Counted from the stretch's first letter, positions 7,950 to 15,998 are shown. The stretch is DNA of 59,986 nt from Gammaproteobacteria bacterium (GCA_026196615.1 JAPHSW010000033.1:1-59986); one strand, 5' to 3'. Program-made: numbers and translations. Notes: generated by a model not told the origin, from the letters alone.

Positions 7950-8004
7950 CATTGTATTTATCTTTAAAAACAGTTGCTTAGGCTATTGTTTTTGTGATGT
8001 ATTA

Positions 8005-8055
8005 TTAATGTGTTACTTTGAGTAACAGCTAATGTGTAAAAAGGTAACACATTAA
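8005..8055. repeat. 12-bp inverted repeat carrying extra GTAACA half-site
   Basis: TTAATGTGTTAC (8005-8016) is inverted as GTAACACATTAA (8044-8055). The left arm contains the TGTTAC of the CbrB-like site and the right arm a third half-site, GTAACA (8044-8049). The right arm overlaps the last codons of the SUMF1-domain gene. There is no T-run, so I favour a protein-binding array over a terminator. Confidence 0.55.
8011..8027 (-). promoter_or_regulatory. CbrB-like enhancer site, TGTTAC-N5-GTAACA
   Basis: TGTTAC (8011-8016) and GTAACA (8022-8027) around TTTGA; with the flanking bases the arms extend to TGTTACT/AGTAACA. It lies 62 bp upstream of the -24 element of the importer promoter, a normal distance for a sigma-54 activator. 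Pseudomonas CbrB uses the same half-sites at a wider spacing. Binding here is inferred. Confidence 0.6.
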
Positions 8056-8831
8056 TCTTCTATTCGTATTAAGCGAAAGCCCCAGTTATCATTGCTGAAA
8101 TTGGGGTATGAAATGTTTCTTGCGGTACAGGTTAACCAATTGGCTTTGTTGTACCAGCTGCCACCGCAGAGAATGTATTCATCACCTTTATTTGAGCAGG
8201 TCCACTCCCAGACATTACCATGCATATCGTAGAGTTCCCATGCGTTGGCTAAGCGAGGACCTGGCGTAGGCATGGTTTTACCTGTACCCATGACCATCAT
8301 TCTGGGATCAGGTACATCGCCATACCAGTAATCTGTGATACTGCCTGCGCGACAGGCGTATTCCCACTGATCTTCCGTCGGTAATTGACATTTCCATCCG
8401 GTTTTTTCTGAGAGCCAGCGAGCATAGGTAATGGCATCCTGATAATTCACATTGACCACAGGGCGGTTGTCTCGACCCCAGCCATTATCTCCGGGCGGTT
8501 GTTGCCCTGTTTCAGCACAGTAACGATCAAACATTTCAAAAGTGACTGGTGTATTTAGCATTTTAAATGCAGGAAATGTTTTACTTTCAGGAATTACAGA
8601 CCAGTTGGCCTCACATAACTTGCAAATACTGAAGAGCTTATTTTGCTGTTGATGTTCCTCTTCAATGAGTGCTTGTTGTTCTGCTGTATTAACCGCTTCC
8701 TCAGACGAAGGTTTAAGTGTTTGTTTAAGACAGTCATCTAATTTTTGTTGTGTCTGACTCAGCCTCAGTTCTAACTCTGAAATTTTTGTGTGGAGCTGAA
8801 CAATTTCATCATTAGAGTTTTGCTGATTCAT
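8052..8831 (-). CDS. SUMF1/formylglycine-generating-enzyme-fold protein with N-terminal coiled coil
   Basis: A protein of 259 residues. Residues 8-65 form a Gln/Glu/Leu-rich coiled coil (IVQLHTKISELELRL...), and residues 75-259 are a SUMF1 domain: PVVNVNYQDAITYARWLS (124-141), LPTEDQWEYACR (150-161), GNVWEW (205-210), GGSW (223-226) and GFRL (251-254). In true formylglycine-generating enzymes two cysteines a few residues apart after GGS bind copper; here the first position is Asn (228) and only Cys 235 remains, so sulfatase maturation is unlikely and a binding or structural role, or another oxidation, is more likely. Its start overlaps the stop of the cyclic-nucleotide-domain gene by 4 nt, so the two are made together. 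Confidence 0.85.
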   Translation of the reverse strand: MNQQNSNDEIVQLHTKISELELRLSQTQQKLDDCLKQTLKPSSEEAVNTAEQQALIEEEHQQQNKLFSICKLCEANWSVIPESKTFPAFKMLNTPVTFEMFDRYCAETGQQPPGDNGWGRDNRPVVNVNYQDAITYARWLSEKTGWKCQLPTEDQWEYACRAGSITDYWYGDVPDPRMMVMGTGKTMPTPGPRLANAWELYDMHGNVWEWTCSNKGDEYILCGGSWYNKANWLTCTARNISYPNFSNDNWGFRLIRIED

Positions 8832-9244
8832 AATTGATTATTCTGAGTCTGTTGTTTTATGACAAAGTCATGAAAAATAACACTTTGTTGCATCAAATAT
8901 TCAAAATGGGAATGGGTAAGTCGATAACAAATGGTGCTTTTATCTGCCCGATGAAGATAATTAACAGCTCGATTATTGGTGATTGCTTTTATCGGAAAAC
9001 ATTGGCCAACTTCCACTATTTTAATCTTATTATCAATGTTAGCGCTGACACGGCCATTTTTTACAATATAAAGACTTTCAGCCACACCATCCTGTGGTAA
9101 CACAATTTCATCATGTTCAGAATAAAAGACCTGCTCAAGATGCATTGCTAAATATTCCTGATGGGCAGGTAGCATCTGTTTAAAGGGAACATATTGTTGT
9201 AAAAATGTTAAAGTTGGCTTCAATGCCTTAGAAGTGTCAGTCAT
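8828..9244 (-). CDS. stand-alone cyclic-nucleotide-binding-domain protein
   Basis: A protein of 138 residues consisting only of a Crp-type beta-roll: FKQMLPAHQEYLAMHLEQVFYSEHDEIVLPQDGVAESLYIVKNGRVSANI, then the phosphate-binding-cassette region, here GQCFPIKAITNNRAVNYLHRADKSTICYRL. The cassette lacks the usual GE...R-A signature of cAMP binders, so the ligand is uncertain. There is no DNA-binding domain or enzyme domain, so it should act by binding a partner, plausibly the overlapping SUMF1-domain protein. A sigma-54 promoter and a TGTTAC palindrome lie upstream. Confidence 0.8.
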   Translation of the reverse strand: MTDTSKALKPTLTFLQQYVPFKQMLPAHQEYLAMHLEQVFYSEHDEIVLPQDGVAESLYIVKNGRVSANIDNKIKIVEVGQCFPIKAITNNRAVNYLHRADKSTICYRLTHSHFEYLMQQSVIFHDFVIKQQTQNNQL

Positions 9245-9307
9245 TGCATCTTATTTTTTGTGAATTAACAGTTTTGTGATATTGCTTTAAATAATTTTAG
9301 AGAATAG

Positions 9308-9323
9308 AGCAATTTCAAGACCA
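9308..9323 (-). promoter_or_regulatory. sigma-54 promoter of the cyclic-nucleotide/SUMF1 operon
   Basis: On the minus strand TGG-TCTTGAAA-TTGCT: GG (9322-9321) and GC (9310-9309) are exactly ten bases apart and the -12 box TTGCT matches consensus. The start would be near 9297, about 50 nt before the ATG at 9244. Confidence 0.75.
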
Positions 9324-9400
9324 CTTAATATAAAATTCTTGTAAAACATATAGATAGGAATTATAGCTTCAAGGCATGAATTATTATTTTGAGATCACAT

Positions 9401-9416
9401 TGTTACTTTAAGTAAC
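9401..9416 (-). promoter_or_regulatory. CbrB-like enhancer site, TGTTAC-N5-GTAAC
   Basis: GTTACTT-T-AAGTAAC (9402-9416) is a perfect 7-bp-arm palindrome containing TGTTAC and GTAAC with a 5-bp spacer. It is 78 bp upstream of the -24 element at 9323, nearly the same geometry as at the importer promoter. Confidence 0.6.
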
Positions 9417-9530
9417 GCTTTTATCACATCTCGCACACATTTTAATTTGATTAAGGAAGAACTTAGCGAGAACATTTTTTAAGAGCTTAGTCATAAAAAC
9501 AGAAGTTTTTGATAGGAATGTTACATAATT

Positions 9531-10430
9531 TTATAATGAATGTTTTTTATATCGTTCACATTCACTCAAATAAATTTCAGTACTTTTTGGCATGGGAGTA
9601 CGTGCCCGGGTGATAAAGGCGATTAACCTGACTCCTTCTTTTAATATGTGTTTGACGACTATGCCATCCAGCAGTGAAACATTGTCAAGAGTTGTATCAT
9701 GGTCAGGTATATAACTTGTTATCTCTTCGCCAGCCACTACAAAATCTGTCCATACATCAAAGATATCATTATCGGTTCTTAATATTTCGCACTTACGATG
9801 AGCTGTACTAGCATATTCCATGATTAATGTATGAAGCCCGAGGAAGCGTGGATCATCTTTAATACAATTAATCATAAAGTCTGATACTTGTTCAATGTTT
9901 TTCATTGTCATGGCAATCTTGATATATCGACTTTCATAGAAGTCATCTATTGACATGATAAAGGCTTTAAAAGGTTCACCCCATAATTCATCAATACCTT
10001 CATCACCATTACGATGTTTAACAAGCTTTCCAAATTCCAGTGCCTCACGAAGACATAGACCACAAGTATGCATCAGGTCATTATCAGGTAGTATTTCAAC
10101 ACCACATGCTTCTAAGTCAACAAGATGTGTAAATATATCTGCTGCACGATTGAATAGTGCACCGGCGAGCATAGCACCTTTGACTCGTTTTTTTTGCGGA
10201 TCTTGTTCGGCTTTATAAGCATCTCGAACGTCATCAAGTAACTTTCCTGGTATATTAATACCATGTTCCATATGATTGAATAAACGACGAGTCAATGATT
10301 GAATTAAGCTTTTTTTAGCTGATAGGTTATCTAAGGGAGGCTCATAACACTTTATCCAGTAACCATCATAATAGACTTTTGTTTCGCCATTGATCTCTTT
10401 GCGAAAGCCATTTTCAATAGCTGAGTTCAT
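9531..10430 (-). CDS. conserved-looking cytosolic protein of unknown function
   Basis: A protein of 299 residues, predicted largely alpha-helical and acidic, without signal peptide or membrane segments. I do not recognise the family. Visible marks are an N-terminal YYDGYWIKCYEPP strand-like part, a helical core (LLDDVRDAYKAEQDPQKKRVKGAMLAGALFNRAADIF in the first third), a CGLC pair (HTCGLCLREALEFG, about 122-135) and Asp/Glu-rich surface stretches. It is transcribed divergently from the sulfur-globule-like protein with a 251-bp shared region, so the two could be co-regulated. A short AT-rich hairpin (AAAAAC/GTTTTT, 9495-9510) follows its stop. Confidence 0.6.
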   Translation of the reverse strand: MNSAIENGFRKEINGETKVYYDGYWIKCYEPPLDNLSAKKSLIQSLTRRLFNHMEHGINIPGKLLDDVRDAYKAEQDPQKKRVKGAMLAGALFNRAADIFTHLVDLEACGVEILPDNDLMHTCGLCLREALEFGKLVKHRNGDEGIDELWGEPFKAFIMSIDDFYESRYIKIAMTMKNIEQVSDFMINCIKDDPRFLGLHTLIMEYASTAHRKCEILRTDNDIFDVWTDFVVAGEEITSYIPDHDTTLDNVSLLDGIVVKHILKEGVRLIAFITRARTPMPKSTEIYLSECERYKKHSL

Positions 10431-10597
10431 ATTATGTTGATACCTATGTTTTTTTGTATTCTTATAATTAATAATAACTGAGAATATTGAGATTACCAGA
10501 TCTGATTTAGCCTTTTATGTTTATAAGGTGTATTCCAGGCTAGTTCTTCACTTGAATATATTTTCTATTGTAAAAAATAATTCGCCAGAAAAGATGA

Positions 10598-10626
10598 TTG
10601 GCATAATATAAGAAAAGAACTAAAAT
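10598..10626 (+). promoter_or_regulatory. sigma-70-type promoter of the sulfur-globule-like gene
   Basis: TTGGCA (10598-10603), a 17-bp spacer and TAAAAT (10621-10626) match -35/-10 elements. A start near 10633 leaves a leader of about 50 nt ending in an AGGAG ribosome site before the ATG at 10682. Confidence 0.5.
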
Positions 10627-10681
10627 TTATAACTATTAATAGTTTTGTTTCTGTAATTAATAGTTTCGGCAGGAGTTTTCT

Positions 10682-11257
10682 ATGAAAAAAACAACCCAGC
10701 TTATTTTTGGTCTGTTCTTATTAATTGTTTCAACATCTGCAATTTCATTCAGTTTTAAAAGTAGTGATTTTAGTACCGGTGGCGATAGCTATGATCGAGA
10801 AGATTGTGATACTGATGCCTGGAGCAGTAATGAGTGTAGTAATGATCCAAAAAGCAATAAGAGTCCCATGAGATGGAGTAGTGGTGACTGGAAAACGGGT
10901 CGTTGGGGCGGAGGTCCCTTTAGTACGGATAGCAGAAGCTGGGGTAGAGCTCCATGGAATTGGGGAGGGAGAAATAACCCTTGGAGTAGTTCTCCCTCGA
11001 ACTGGAATAACAGGCAGTGGGGAGGTAATGGGAGATCATGGAATAGAGGTAATTATGGTAGCCCATACTATGGTAATCAATTCTATGGTAATCCATACTA
11101 TCATGGTCCTTACGGTGGTTATGGCCAATATTATCGCTATGGCCCTTATGGTAATCCTTATAATATGGGATCAGCTCCAACGCCTAAGATGCCTGATCTG
11201 AACCAAATACCTCCAACACCGAGTGAAGATGCTGACGAAACAAAACTGAAAGAATAA
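10682..11257 (+). CDS. secreted Gly/Tyr/Trp/Asn-rich protein, candidate sulfur globule protein
   Basis: A protein of 191 residues. Residues 1-22 are a Sec signal peptide (KK, then LIFGLFLLIVSTSAIS). The mature part has an acidic Ser/Asp/Cys segment with two or three cysteines (about 33-52), a Trp/Gly/Ser/Asn-rich part (63-122, with RWGGGPF, SWGRAPWNWGG, NNPWSSSPSNWNNRQWGG) and a Tyr/Gly/Pro/Asn repeat part (123-165, GSPYYGNQFYGNPYYHGPYGG), ending in a Pro/Asp/Glu tail. This composition, size and export signal resemble the structural envelope proteins of periplasmic sulfur globules in Chromatiaceae and related sulfur oxidisers. Such low-complexity proteins can also be matrix, adhesin or surface proteins. 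The role is inferred from composition and the sulfur-related neighbours, not from a catalytic motif. Confidence 0.55.
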   Translation: MKKTTQLIFGLFLLIVSTSAISFSFKSSDFSTGGDSYDREDCDTDAWSSNECSNDPKSNKSPMRWSSGDWKTGRWGGGPFSTDSRSWGRAPWNWGGRNNPWSSSPSNWNNRQWGGNGRSWNRGNYGSPYYGNQFYGNPYYHGPYGGYGQYYRYGPYGNPYNMGSAPTPKMPDLNQIPPTPSEDADETKLKE

Positions 11258-11552
11258 AGAGTTATGATTAGTTAACATTGATGTGATGACTAAGAATTTC
11301 ATTGATTCAACCATCATAGATAAATTGTCCACTCTAGTTTCAATTGGTTTATTATTTTTTTTGATGTCAAAACCTGATACTAAAATAAAATTGATTAATC
11401 ATGTTTTGACTGTTTATTAAACAATAGACTATCTCCCTCCAGATTTATTCAATTAAGTATTTTGAGCATGTCTGTTTGTAATGTGCTACTATTTGATGAA
11501 ATAAATTATTTCATCAAGCTTCTATATATTACAAATAAATAAGGACTCAATT

Positions 11553-11948
11553 ATGCTAAATAAAAAAATAATAATTTTAATAGTACTTTCATTATTTTTG
11601 ATTGGTTGTCGTACAGCACCTATTCAGGATATCACTGATGCACCGATTAATACGGCTTCAGGAGAAGTGCCATCTCTTTCTTTAATCGCTCGTGAAATTG
11701 TAGAAGCAGGCTCGCAATTAGGCTGGCAGATGAAAAAAATGAAGCCTGGTCATATCATAGGAACTTTATATTTAAGAACACATATGGTTAAAGTTGATAT
11801 TGCTTATACTCAGACGAACTATTCTATTACTTATAATGACAGCAGTAAGATGAATTATGATGGGGAAAACATCCATAGTAACTATAATAGTTGGTTGCAG
11901 AATTTAAGTAATATGATCAATTCTCAAGTTTTTAACGCGACAAATTAA
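11553..11948 (+). CDS. small conserved lipoprotein
   Basis: A protein of 131 residues with a lipoprotein signal peptide and lipobox LIGC (Cys 19). The mature part contains GWQMKKMKPGHIIGTLYLRTHMVKVDIAYTQTNYSI and SKMNYDGENIHSNYNSWLQNL, a pattern I recognise from a family of small uncharacterised gammaproteobacterial lipoproteins. The residue after the lipid-bearing Cys is Arg, so there is no Asp+2 retention signal and outer-membrane sorting is expected. AAGGAC precedes the ATG. It converges on the lipid operon, whose last gene ends 9 bp away. Confidence 0.7.
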   Translation: MLNKKIIILIVLSLFLIGCRTAPIQDITDAPINTASGEVPSLSLIAREIVEAGSQLGWQMKKMKPGHIIGTLYLRTHMVKVDIAYTQTNYSITYNDSSKMNYDGENIHSNYNSWLQNLSNMINSQVFNATN

Positions 11949-11952
11949 AACG

Positions 11953-11984
11953 CAGACCTATTTTTTCTGTGGTGGTCTGTTTGT
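11953..11984. terminator. weak hairpin between converging genes
   Basis: CAGACC (11953-11958) and GGTCTG (11974-11979) form a 6-bp stem, followed on the plus strand by TTTGTT. It overlaps the last codons of the glycosyltransferase. It could terminate the lipoprotein transcript, but the U-tract is poor. Confidence 0.3.
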
Positions 11985-12767
11985 TATTGCAGCAAATAGA
12001 TCTCTAAGATTAAAGTGAGTAGTTACTAGCCTTCGAGCGACCATTTTGGTAATTTTTTTGATATCTTGCAAGGGTTGGAAATGACTCTCTCGTCTATTTT
12101 TATGATAAATGGTTGGGATATTCACGGTACTGGTATAATGTCCCTGCCAGGCTGCTTCAATAATGACTTCACTTTCAAAAACGAATCCTTCACTTTTTTT
12201 CAGGTTACTGATCTTTTTTAACAGTGTGAGTGGATAAAGACGAAAACCAGATTGGCTGTCAATGACACCATAACCTGCCGCCCAGGAGATCCAAAAATTA
12301 GCAAAACGATTGGCCAAAAAACGACCTAAAGGTTGAGTTTTTAAGTTTCGTTCTCTTGCTCCAATTATTAAGTGTTCAGGGTGTTTTAGATGAGCCTTTA
12401 ATAAAGTGGGAATATCTTCTGCACGGTGTTGACCATCACCATCCATAGTAATGACCACATCAATATTTTGCTGAATGGCTTGATCAAAAGCACGCCACAA
12501 ACTGCCAGCTTTTCCTAAGTTTTGAGAATTATGAAAAATTTGTATTGGTTGAAGAGCTTCTGTTTGTTGAAGGCTTTTTACTGGCCGATGGCTCATAATT
12601 GAATCTAAAATAGAGGCTGTTTTATCGCTGGAGGCGTCATTGATGATTAATAGTTGATCAGGCTTTTGTTCTAAAACATTTTCAACCAATGCCTTGATTG
12701 TAGCTTCTTCATTGTAGGCTGGGATAACAACCATATAGTTGAGTTCACTGCTTACAGCAGAACTCAT
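11958..12767 (-). CDS. family 2 glycosyltransferase of the aryl-polyene-type operon
   Basis: A protein of 269 residues with the GT-A fold start VVIPAYNEEATIKALVENVL, NDASSDKT and the metal-binding DxD-type motif MDGDGQH (about 103-109), then ADIPTLL and a Gly/Ser-rich SQSGFRLYPL acceptor part. It resembles dolichyl-phosphate-sugar synthase-like GT2 enzymes. In aryl-polyene clusters a GT2 is found alone or fused to an LpxL-type acyltransferase; here they are two genes. It probably modifies the lipid carrier of the polyene. No C-terminal membrane anchor is seen. Last gene of the operon; its start overlaps the ketoreductase stop by 4 nt. Confidence 0.85.
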   Translation of the reverse strand: MSSAVSSELNYMVVIPAYNEEATIKALVENVLEQKPDQLLIINDASSDKTASILDSIMSHRPVKSLQQTEALQPIQIFHNSQNLGKAGSLWRAFDQAIQQNIDVVITMDGDGQHRAEDIPTLLKAHLKHPEHLIIGARERNLKTQPLGRFLANRFANFWISWAAGYGVIDSQSGFRLYPLTLLKKISNLKKSEGFVFESEVIIEAAWQGHYTSTVNIPTIYHKNRRESHFQPLQDIKKITKMVARRLVTTHFNLRDLFAAITNRPPQKK

Positions 12768-13483
12768 ACCATGCCACCATTAATTGAAATAACTTGACCA
12801 GAAATATAAGCGGCTTCATCAGAGGCAAGAAAGCTCACCAGAGAAGCGACCTCACTGGCTTTGCCTGCACGTTGCATAGGCACTATCTGTCGAATCTTTT
12901 CAGGAGGAAAACTATCTTCACTCATGGTTGTTTTGATAATTCCAGGTGCAACCACATTTGCTGTGATACCTCTTGATGACAGTTCAATTGATAATGATTT
13001 ACAAGCACCACTTAAGCCTGCTTTTGCTGCAGCATAATTTGCTTGACCACGATTGCCTGTGATGCCTGCAATAGAACTAATAGCTATGACCCTTCCCCAA
13101 CGAGTTTTCATCATGGGTAACATGACGGGTTGAGTAATATTAAAAAAACCATGAAGGGAAACATCAATGACATTATCCCATTGTGCTTTGTTCATGCCAG
13201 CAAGTGGTGCATCTAGATGAATTCCAGCATTATGAATCAAAATCTGTATGGGATGTGTTTGCATCAGTTCTGTTAGTTTATTGGTGGTTTGTTCAAAATC
13301 AGTGATATCAAATTGAATGGCTTGAGCAGAGCCACCACTCTTAATAATTGAATTAACCAAAGTTTGAGCTTTTGCCAAATTTTGATTGGCATGGACGATA
13401 ACATGGTGTCCATCAGTTGCCAGACGTTGGCAAATCGCTTGACCAATCTCACCGCTACCACCTGTTACAAGAGCATGCTTCAT
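12764..13483 (-). CDS. 3-oxoacyl-ACP reductase (FabG-like, ApeQ-type)
   Basis: A short-chain dehydrogenase of 239 residues: cofactor loop TGGSGEIG (7-14), NAG (85-87), and the catalytic Ser 137, Tyr 150 and Lys 154 (SSIAG..., YAAAK). It ends in SGQVISINGGMV, the usual FabG C-terminus. It reduces the beta-keto group with NADPH in each elongation round of the polyene chain. Located between the dehydratase (40-bp gap) and the glycosyltransferase (4-nt overlap). Confidence 0.9.
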   Translation of the reverse strand: MKHALVTGGSGEIGQAICQRLATDGHHVIVHANQNLAKAQTLVNSIIKSGGSAQAIQFDITDFEQTTNKLTELMQTHPIQILIHNAGIHLDAPLAGMNKAQWDNVIDVSLHGFFNITQPVMLPMMKTRWGRVIAISSIAGITGNRGQANYAAAKAGLSGACKSLSIELSSRGITANVVAPGIIKTTMSEDSFPPEKIRQIVPMQRAGKASEVASLVSFLASDEAAYISGQVISINGGMV

Positions 13484-13523
13484 ATGTCGATTTTTGTGTC
13501 TAAAAGATTATAAAGAGTTTCAG

Positions 13524-13973
13524 TTACCGAGTTTGACTTAAAAAAACAGTTATTTTACCTGAAATGAAAGACTCTTGCTCACAACTTATGTCAAATTGGT
13601 AGGTAAAGCCATTCTCGTTGCTCATGAGTTGCTTGACATAGATGAGCAGTGGTTCTTGCTTTTCAATTGATTTTATATCTGGAAGAAAAGGTTTTTTTAT
13701 TTCAATATTGCGGACGCTGACTATATAACCTGCTTGTGAAATGTCAGATAACAAAGAGCCGTGTATTGCCATTGCTTGAGCTGCATATTCAATACCATTA
13801 ATTGTGCTGATGGTGCCATTGAGGCGCAGAGGATTATCTGCATTCAAATGGCTATTGGCAAGTGCAGTCAATGAAATATTGTCAGATTGGATTACCTTAT
13901 CTAATAAGCTCATCTTTCCAGAGTGAGGTAGTCGTTCTTCAATGTTAATGTGATCGAGTATTATTTTAGTCAT
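13524..13973 (-). CDS. hotdog-fold 3-hydroxyacyl-ACP dehydratase (ApeP-like)
   Basis: A protein of 149 residues with the LPHSGKMSLLDKVI start that corresponds to the LPHR/G-x-M-xLLD signature of FabA/FabZ-like dehydratases of aryl-polyene clusters, followed by GIEYAAQAMAIHGSL, the central hot-dog helix, and a beta-strand-rich C-terminal half. It would remove water after ketoreduction, leaving the conjugated double bonds of the polyene. The start overlaps the chain-length-factor stop by 8 nt. Confidence 0.75.
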   Translation of the reverse strand: MTKIILDHINIEERLPHSGKMSLLDKVIQSDNISLTALANSHLNADNPLRLNGTISTINGIEYAAQAMAIHGSLLSDISQAGYIVSVRNIEIKKPFLPDIKSIEKQEPLLIYVKQLMSNENGFTYQFDISCEQESFISGKITVFLSQTR

Positions 13974-14790
13974 GCTTCAGAGGTCTTATTATAATGTTCA
14001 TCCCCTGTTCAAAATAAGGCAGGGTAATGGTCTCTGAATAGAGATTTGTTTTATCCTCTGAATTTGCGATCACATTCAGCACAGGCAATATTATTGCTTG
14101 TGGGTTGGATAAACGCAATTGTTCTAAAATATCTGATGATAAAGTGCTTAATGCTTTACTACCATCTCCCACCGATATTTCCAGTTTGGCCAGTGCATTG
14201 TTTGAATTTTGGCTCAATGTCAGTGCACAAGCGAATTCCTCTGTGGCATTGAATTGAGAATCAAAGGCTTGTGGAGGGACTTCGTCATAACAAACCAGAA
14301 GGCAATCTCTATGTTGTTTGTTGTCACTGGCATTTAATTGCACGATTGCTTCAAGCAAACTTGCAGTAAGACTGTCTGTATATGCGGTAATACTGGTACT
14401 GGCTGTCTGTGATTGAGTGGCAATAGACCAATAGCCGGAGGGTGCATTATGAACTGAGTTATGAAATCGTGTGGGTGACACTGGACGCCCATCCATGGCG
14501 AGCGCTAGACTAATCTGATTAAATGTCGTTAAGTCACCATTACAGCTGGAAAAAATTTGCAGGCATTGATTGAGTTCTTCCTGAGTCCCTGTTTGTTGTG
14601 CCGCAGATAAGGCTAATTGTGTGACTCGGGTCGCTCGTCGATGTTCATTAGCGGGTAAGAGTGTTTCAAGTTTTTTGTCGACAGGGCTTAGAATGTATTG
14701 GTCGGGGCATTGAAGTGCTGTTCGGGCTTCAGACCAACTTTTAATTCCTGGTGCTGTAATGCCAACCGATTTTAAATAGGCAGTTAGCAT
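13966..14790 (-). CDS. ketosynthase-like chain length factor (ApeC-like)
   Basis: A protein of 274 residues, shorter than a full ketosynthase (about 400). The sequence YLKSVGITAPGIKSWSEART, then HRRATRVTQLALSAAQQ, FSSCNGDLTTFNQI and SPTRFHNSVHNAPSGYWSIA is the pattern of beta-ketoacyl synthase chain-length-factor proteins. It lacks the TACSSS active-site motif and the second half of the fold, so it is not a condensing enzyme itself. It should pair with the adjacent ketosynthase and set chain length. Overlaps that gene by 7 nt. Confidence 0.8.
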   Translation of the reverse strand: MLTAYLKSVGITAPGIKSWSEARTALQCPDQYILSPVDKKLETLLPANEHRRATRVTQLALSAAQQTGTQEELNQCLQIFSSCNGDLTTFNQISLALAMDGRPVSPTRFHNSVHNAPSGYWSIATQSQTASTSITAYTDSLTASLLEAIVQLNASDNKQHRDCLLVCYDEVPPQAFDSQFNATEEFACALTLSQNSNNALAKLEISVGDGSKALSTLSSDILEQLRLSNPQAIILPVLNVIANSEDKTNLYSETITLPYFEQGMNIIIRPLKHD

Positions 14791-15998
14791 ATGTTATCAC
14801 CTAAAATTAGACAACAATTATTGCCGCCAAATCCAAAAGAGTTACTGGCAACAGTATGTACGGATGATGAGAGTGTTTTTTCTAAAATTGGTTGGGTAAA
14901 TGTTGGATCAGGCGTTAAAGTATTTAGACTCTGAGGCATAAAATTGTGTTGAATGCATAGTGTACTGTATATGGCTTCGACACCACCAGCAGCCCCTAAA
15001 GTATGTCCAGTCCAACCTTTTGTTGAACTGCATGCGACTGGAAGGGAGAAAACTTGCGCGAGAGCTTTGTCTTCCATTTGATCATTCACTGGTGTTGCAG
15101 TACCGTGTAAATTAACATAATCAATGTCACTTGAATTGATTTCTGAGCGCTCTATTGCCTGCTGCATAGCCTGAAATGCGCCTCGGCCTTCTGGGTGAGG
15201 TGAGGACATATGATAGGCATCGGAACTTTCCCCATAACCTCTTAGGTAAACAGGTGACTGTTGATCGGGTTGTCTCTCTGCTTTTTCTAACAAAATAAAG
15301 GCAGCTCCTTCACCAATGGAGAGGCCATTGCGATTTTTATCAGCGGGTCGACATATATCCGGAGCAACTAATTCCAGAGAATTAAAACCGTAAAGTGTGG
15401 TTAAACAGAGACTATCAACACCACCAACAATAGCTGCATCACATAGGCCAAGCTCAATATAGCGTGCAGCACTGGCAAAGACTTTTGCACTGGAAGAGCA
15501 TGCTGTTGAAACAACTTGTGCAGGGCCTTTTAATTGATATAGATTGCGTACAAATTCAGCCACTGAGAAACTATTATGTTGCTCCCTGAAGTGTGAGGAG
15601 CCAGGTAATATACCTGTGGATTGAAATAATTCTGTTTGATAAATCAGTTCTGTACTGAGAATACCTGAGGTTGAAGTACCTAAAAAAATGCCCACACGAT
15701 GGGCTCCATAATTTTGTTTGGCGTTATTGATTGCAAGGCTGAAATCATCTTGTTGTAATGCGAGATAAGCCAGTTGATTATTACGGCATTGATAGTTTGT
15801 TAAGTCATTTGGTAAATTTTGCTCTTCTATACCCTCAACACGGCCTATCCAGGTGTCTAATTCAGCATCAAGAAAATTATTCTTTCTTAATCCGGTGGAA
15901 CCATTTTTTAGTGCGTCAAGATTTTCTTGATTGCCGCAACCTGCAGCAGTCGTAACAGTAAAATGGGATAAAATTAATGGTGAAGAAGAAATGGTCAT
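14784..15998 (-). CDS. beta-ketoacyl-ACP synthase of the aryl-polyene operon (ApeO/ApeR-type)
   Basis: A protein of 404 residues with an intact KAS II-type active site: Cys 167 in VVSTACSSS, His 298 in NLHGTATPVND, Lys 327 and His 332 in KGWTGHTLGAAGG, and the closing SNSFGFGGNNCCLILG. It performs the decarboxylating condensation that elongates the chain on ACP. Canonical aryl-polyene clusters carry two such ketosynthases plus the chain-length factor; only one is present here. It starts directly after the exporter stop codon. Confidence 0.9.
   Translation of the reverse strand: MTISSSPLILSHFTVTTAAGCGNQENLDALKNGSTGLRKNNFLDAELDTWIGRVEGIEEQNLPNDLTNYQCRNNQLAYLALQQDDFSLAINNAKQNYGAHRVGIFLGTSTSGILSTELIYQTELFQSTGILPGSSHFREQHNSFSVAEFVRNLYQLKGPAQVVSTACSSSAKVFASAARYIELGLCDAAIVGGVDSLCLTTLYGFNSLELVAPDICRPADKNRNGLSIGEGAAFILLEKAERQPDQQSPVYLRGYGESSDAYHMSSPHPEGRGAFQAMQQAIERSEINSSDIDYVNLHGTATPVNDQMEDKALAQVFSLPVACSSTKGWTGHTLGAAGGVEAIYSTLCIQHNFMPQSLNTLTPDPTFTQPILEKTLSSSVHTVASNSFGFGGNNCCLILGDNIC

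Noticed and set aside
8005-8055. terminator of the SUMF1-domain gene
   Set aside because: The 12-bp inverted repeat has no T-run on the minus strand and is built from TGTTAC/GTAACA half-sites.
10881-11201. second open frame across the globule-like gene and its antisense frame
   Set aside because: Both arise from the low-complexity repeats of the real gene and lack a ribosome site.
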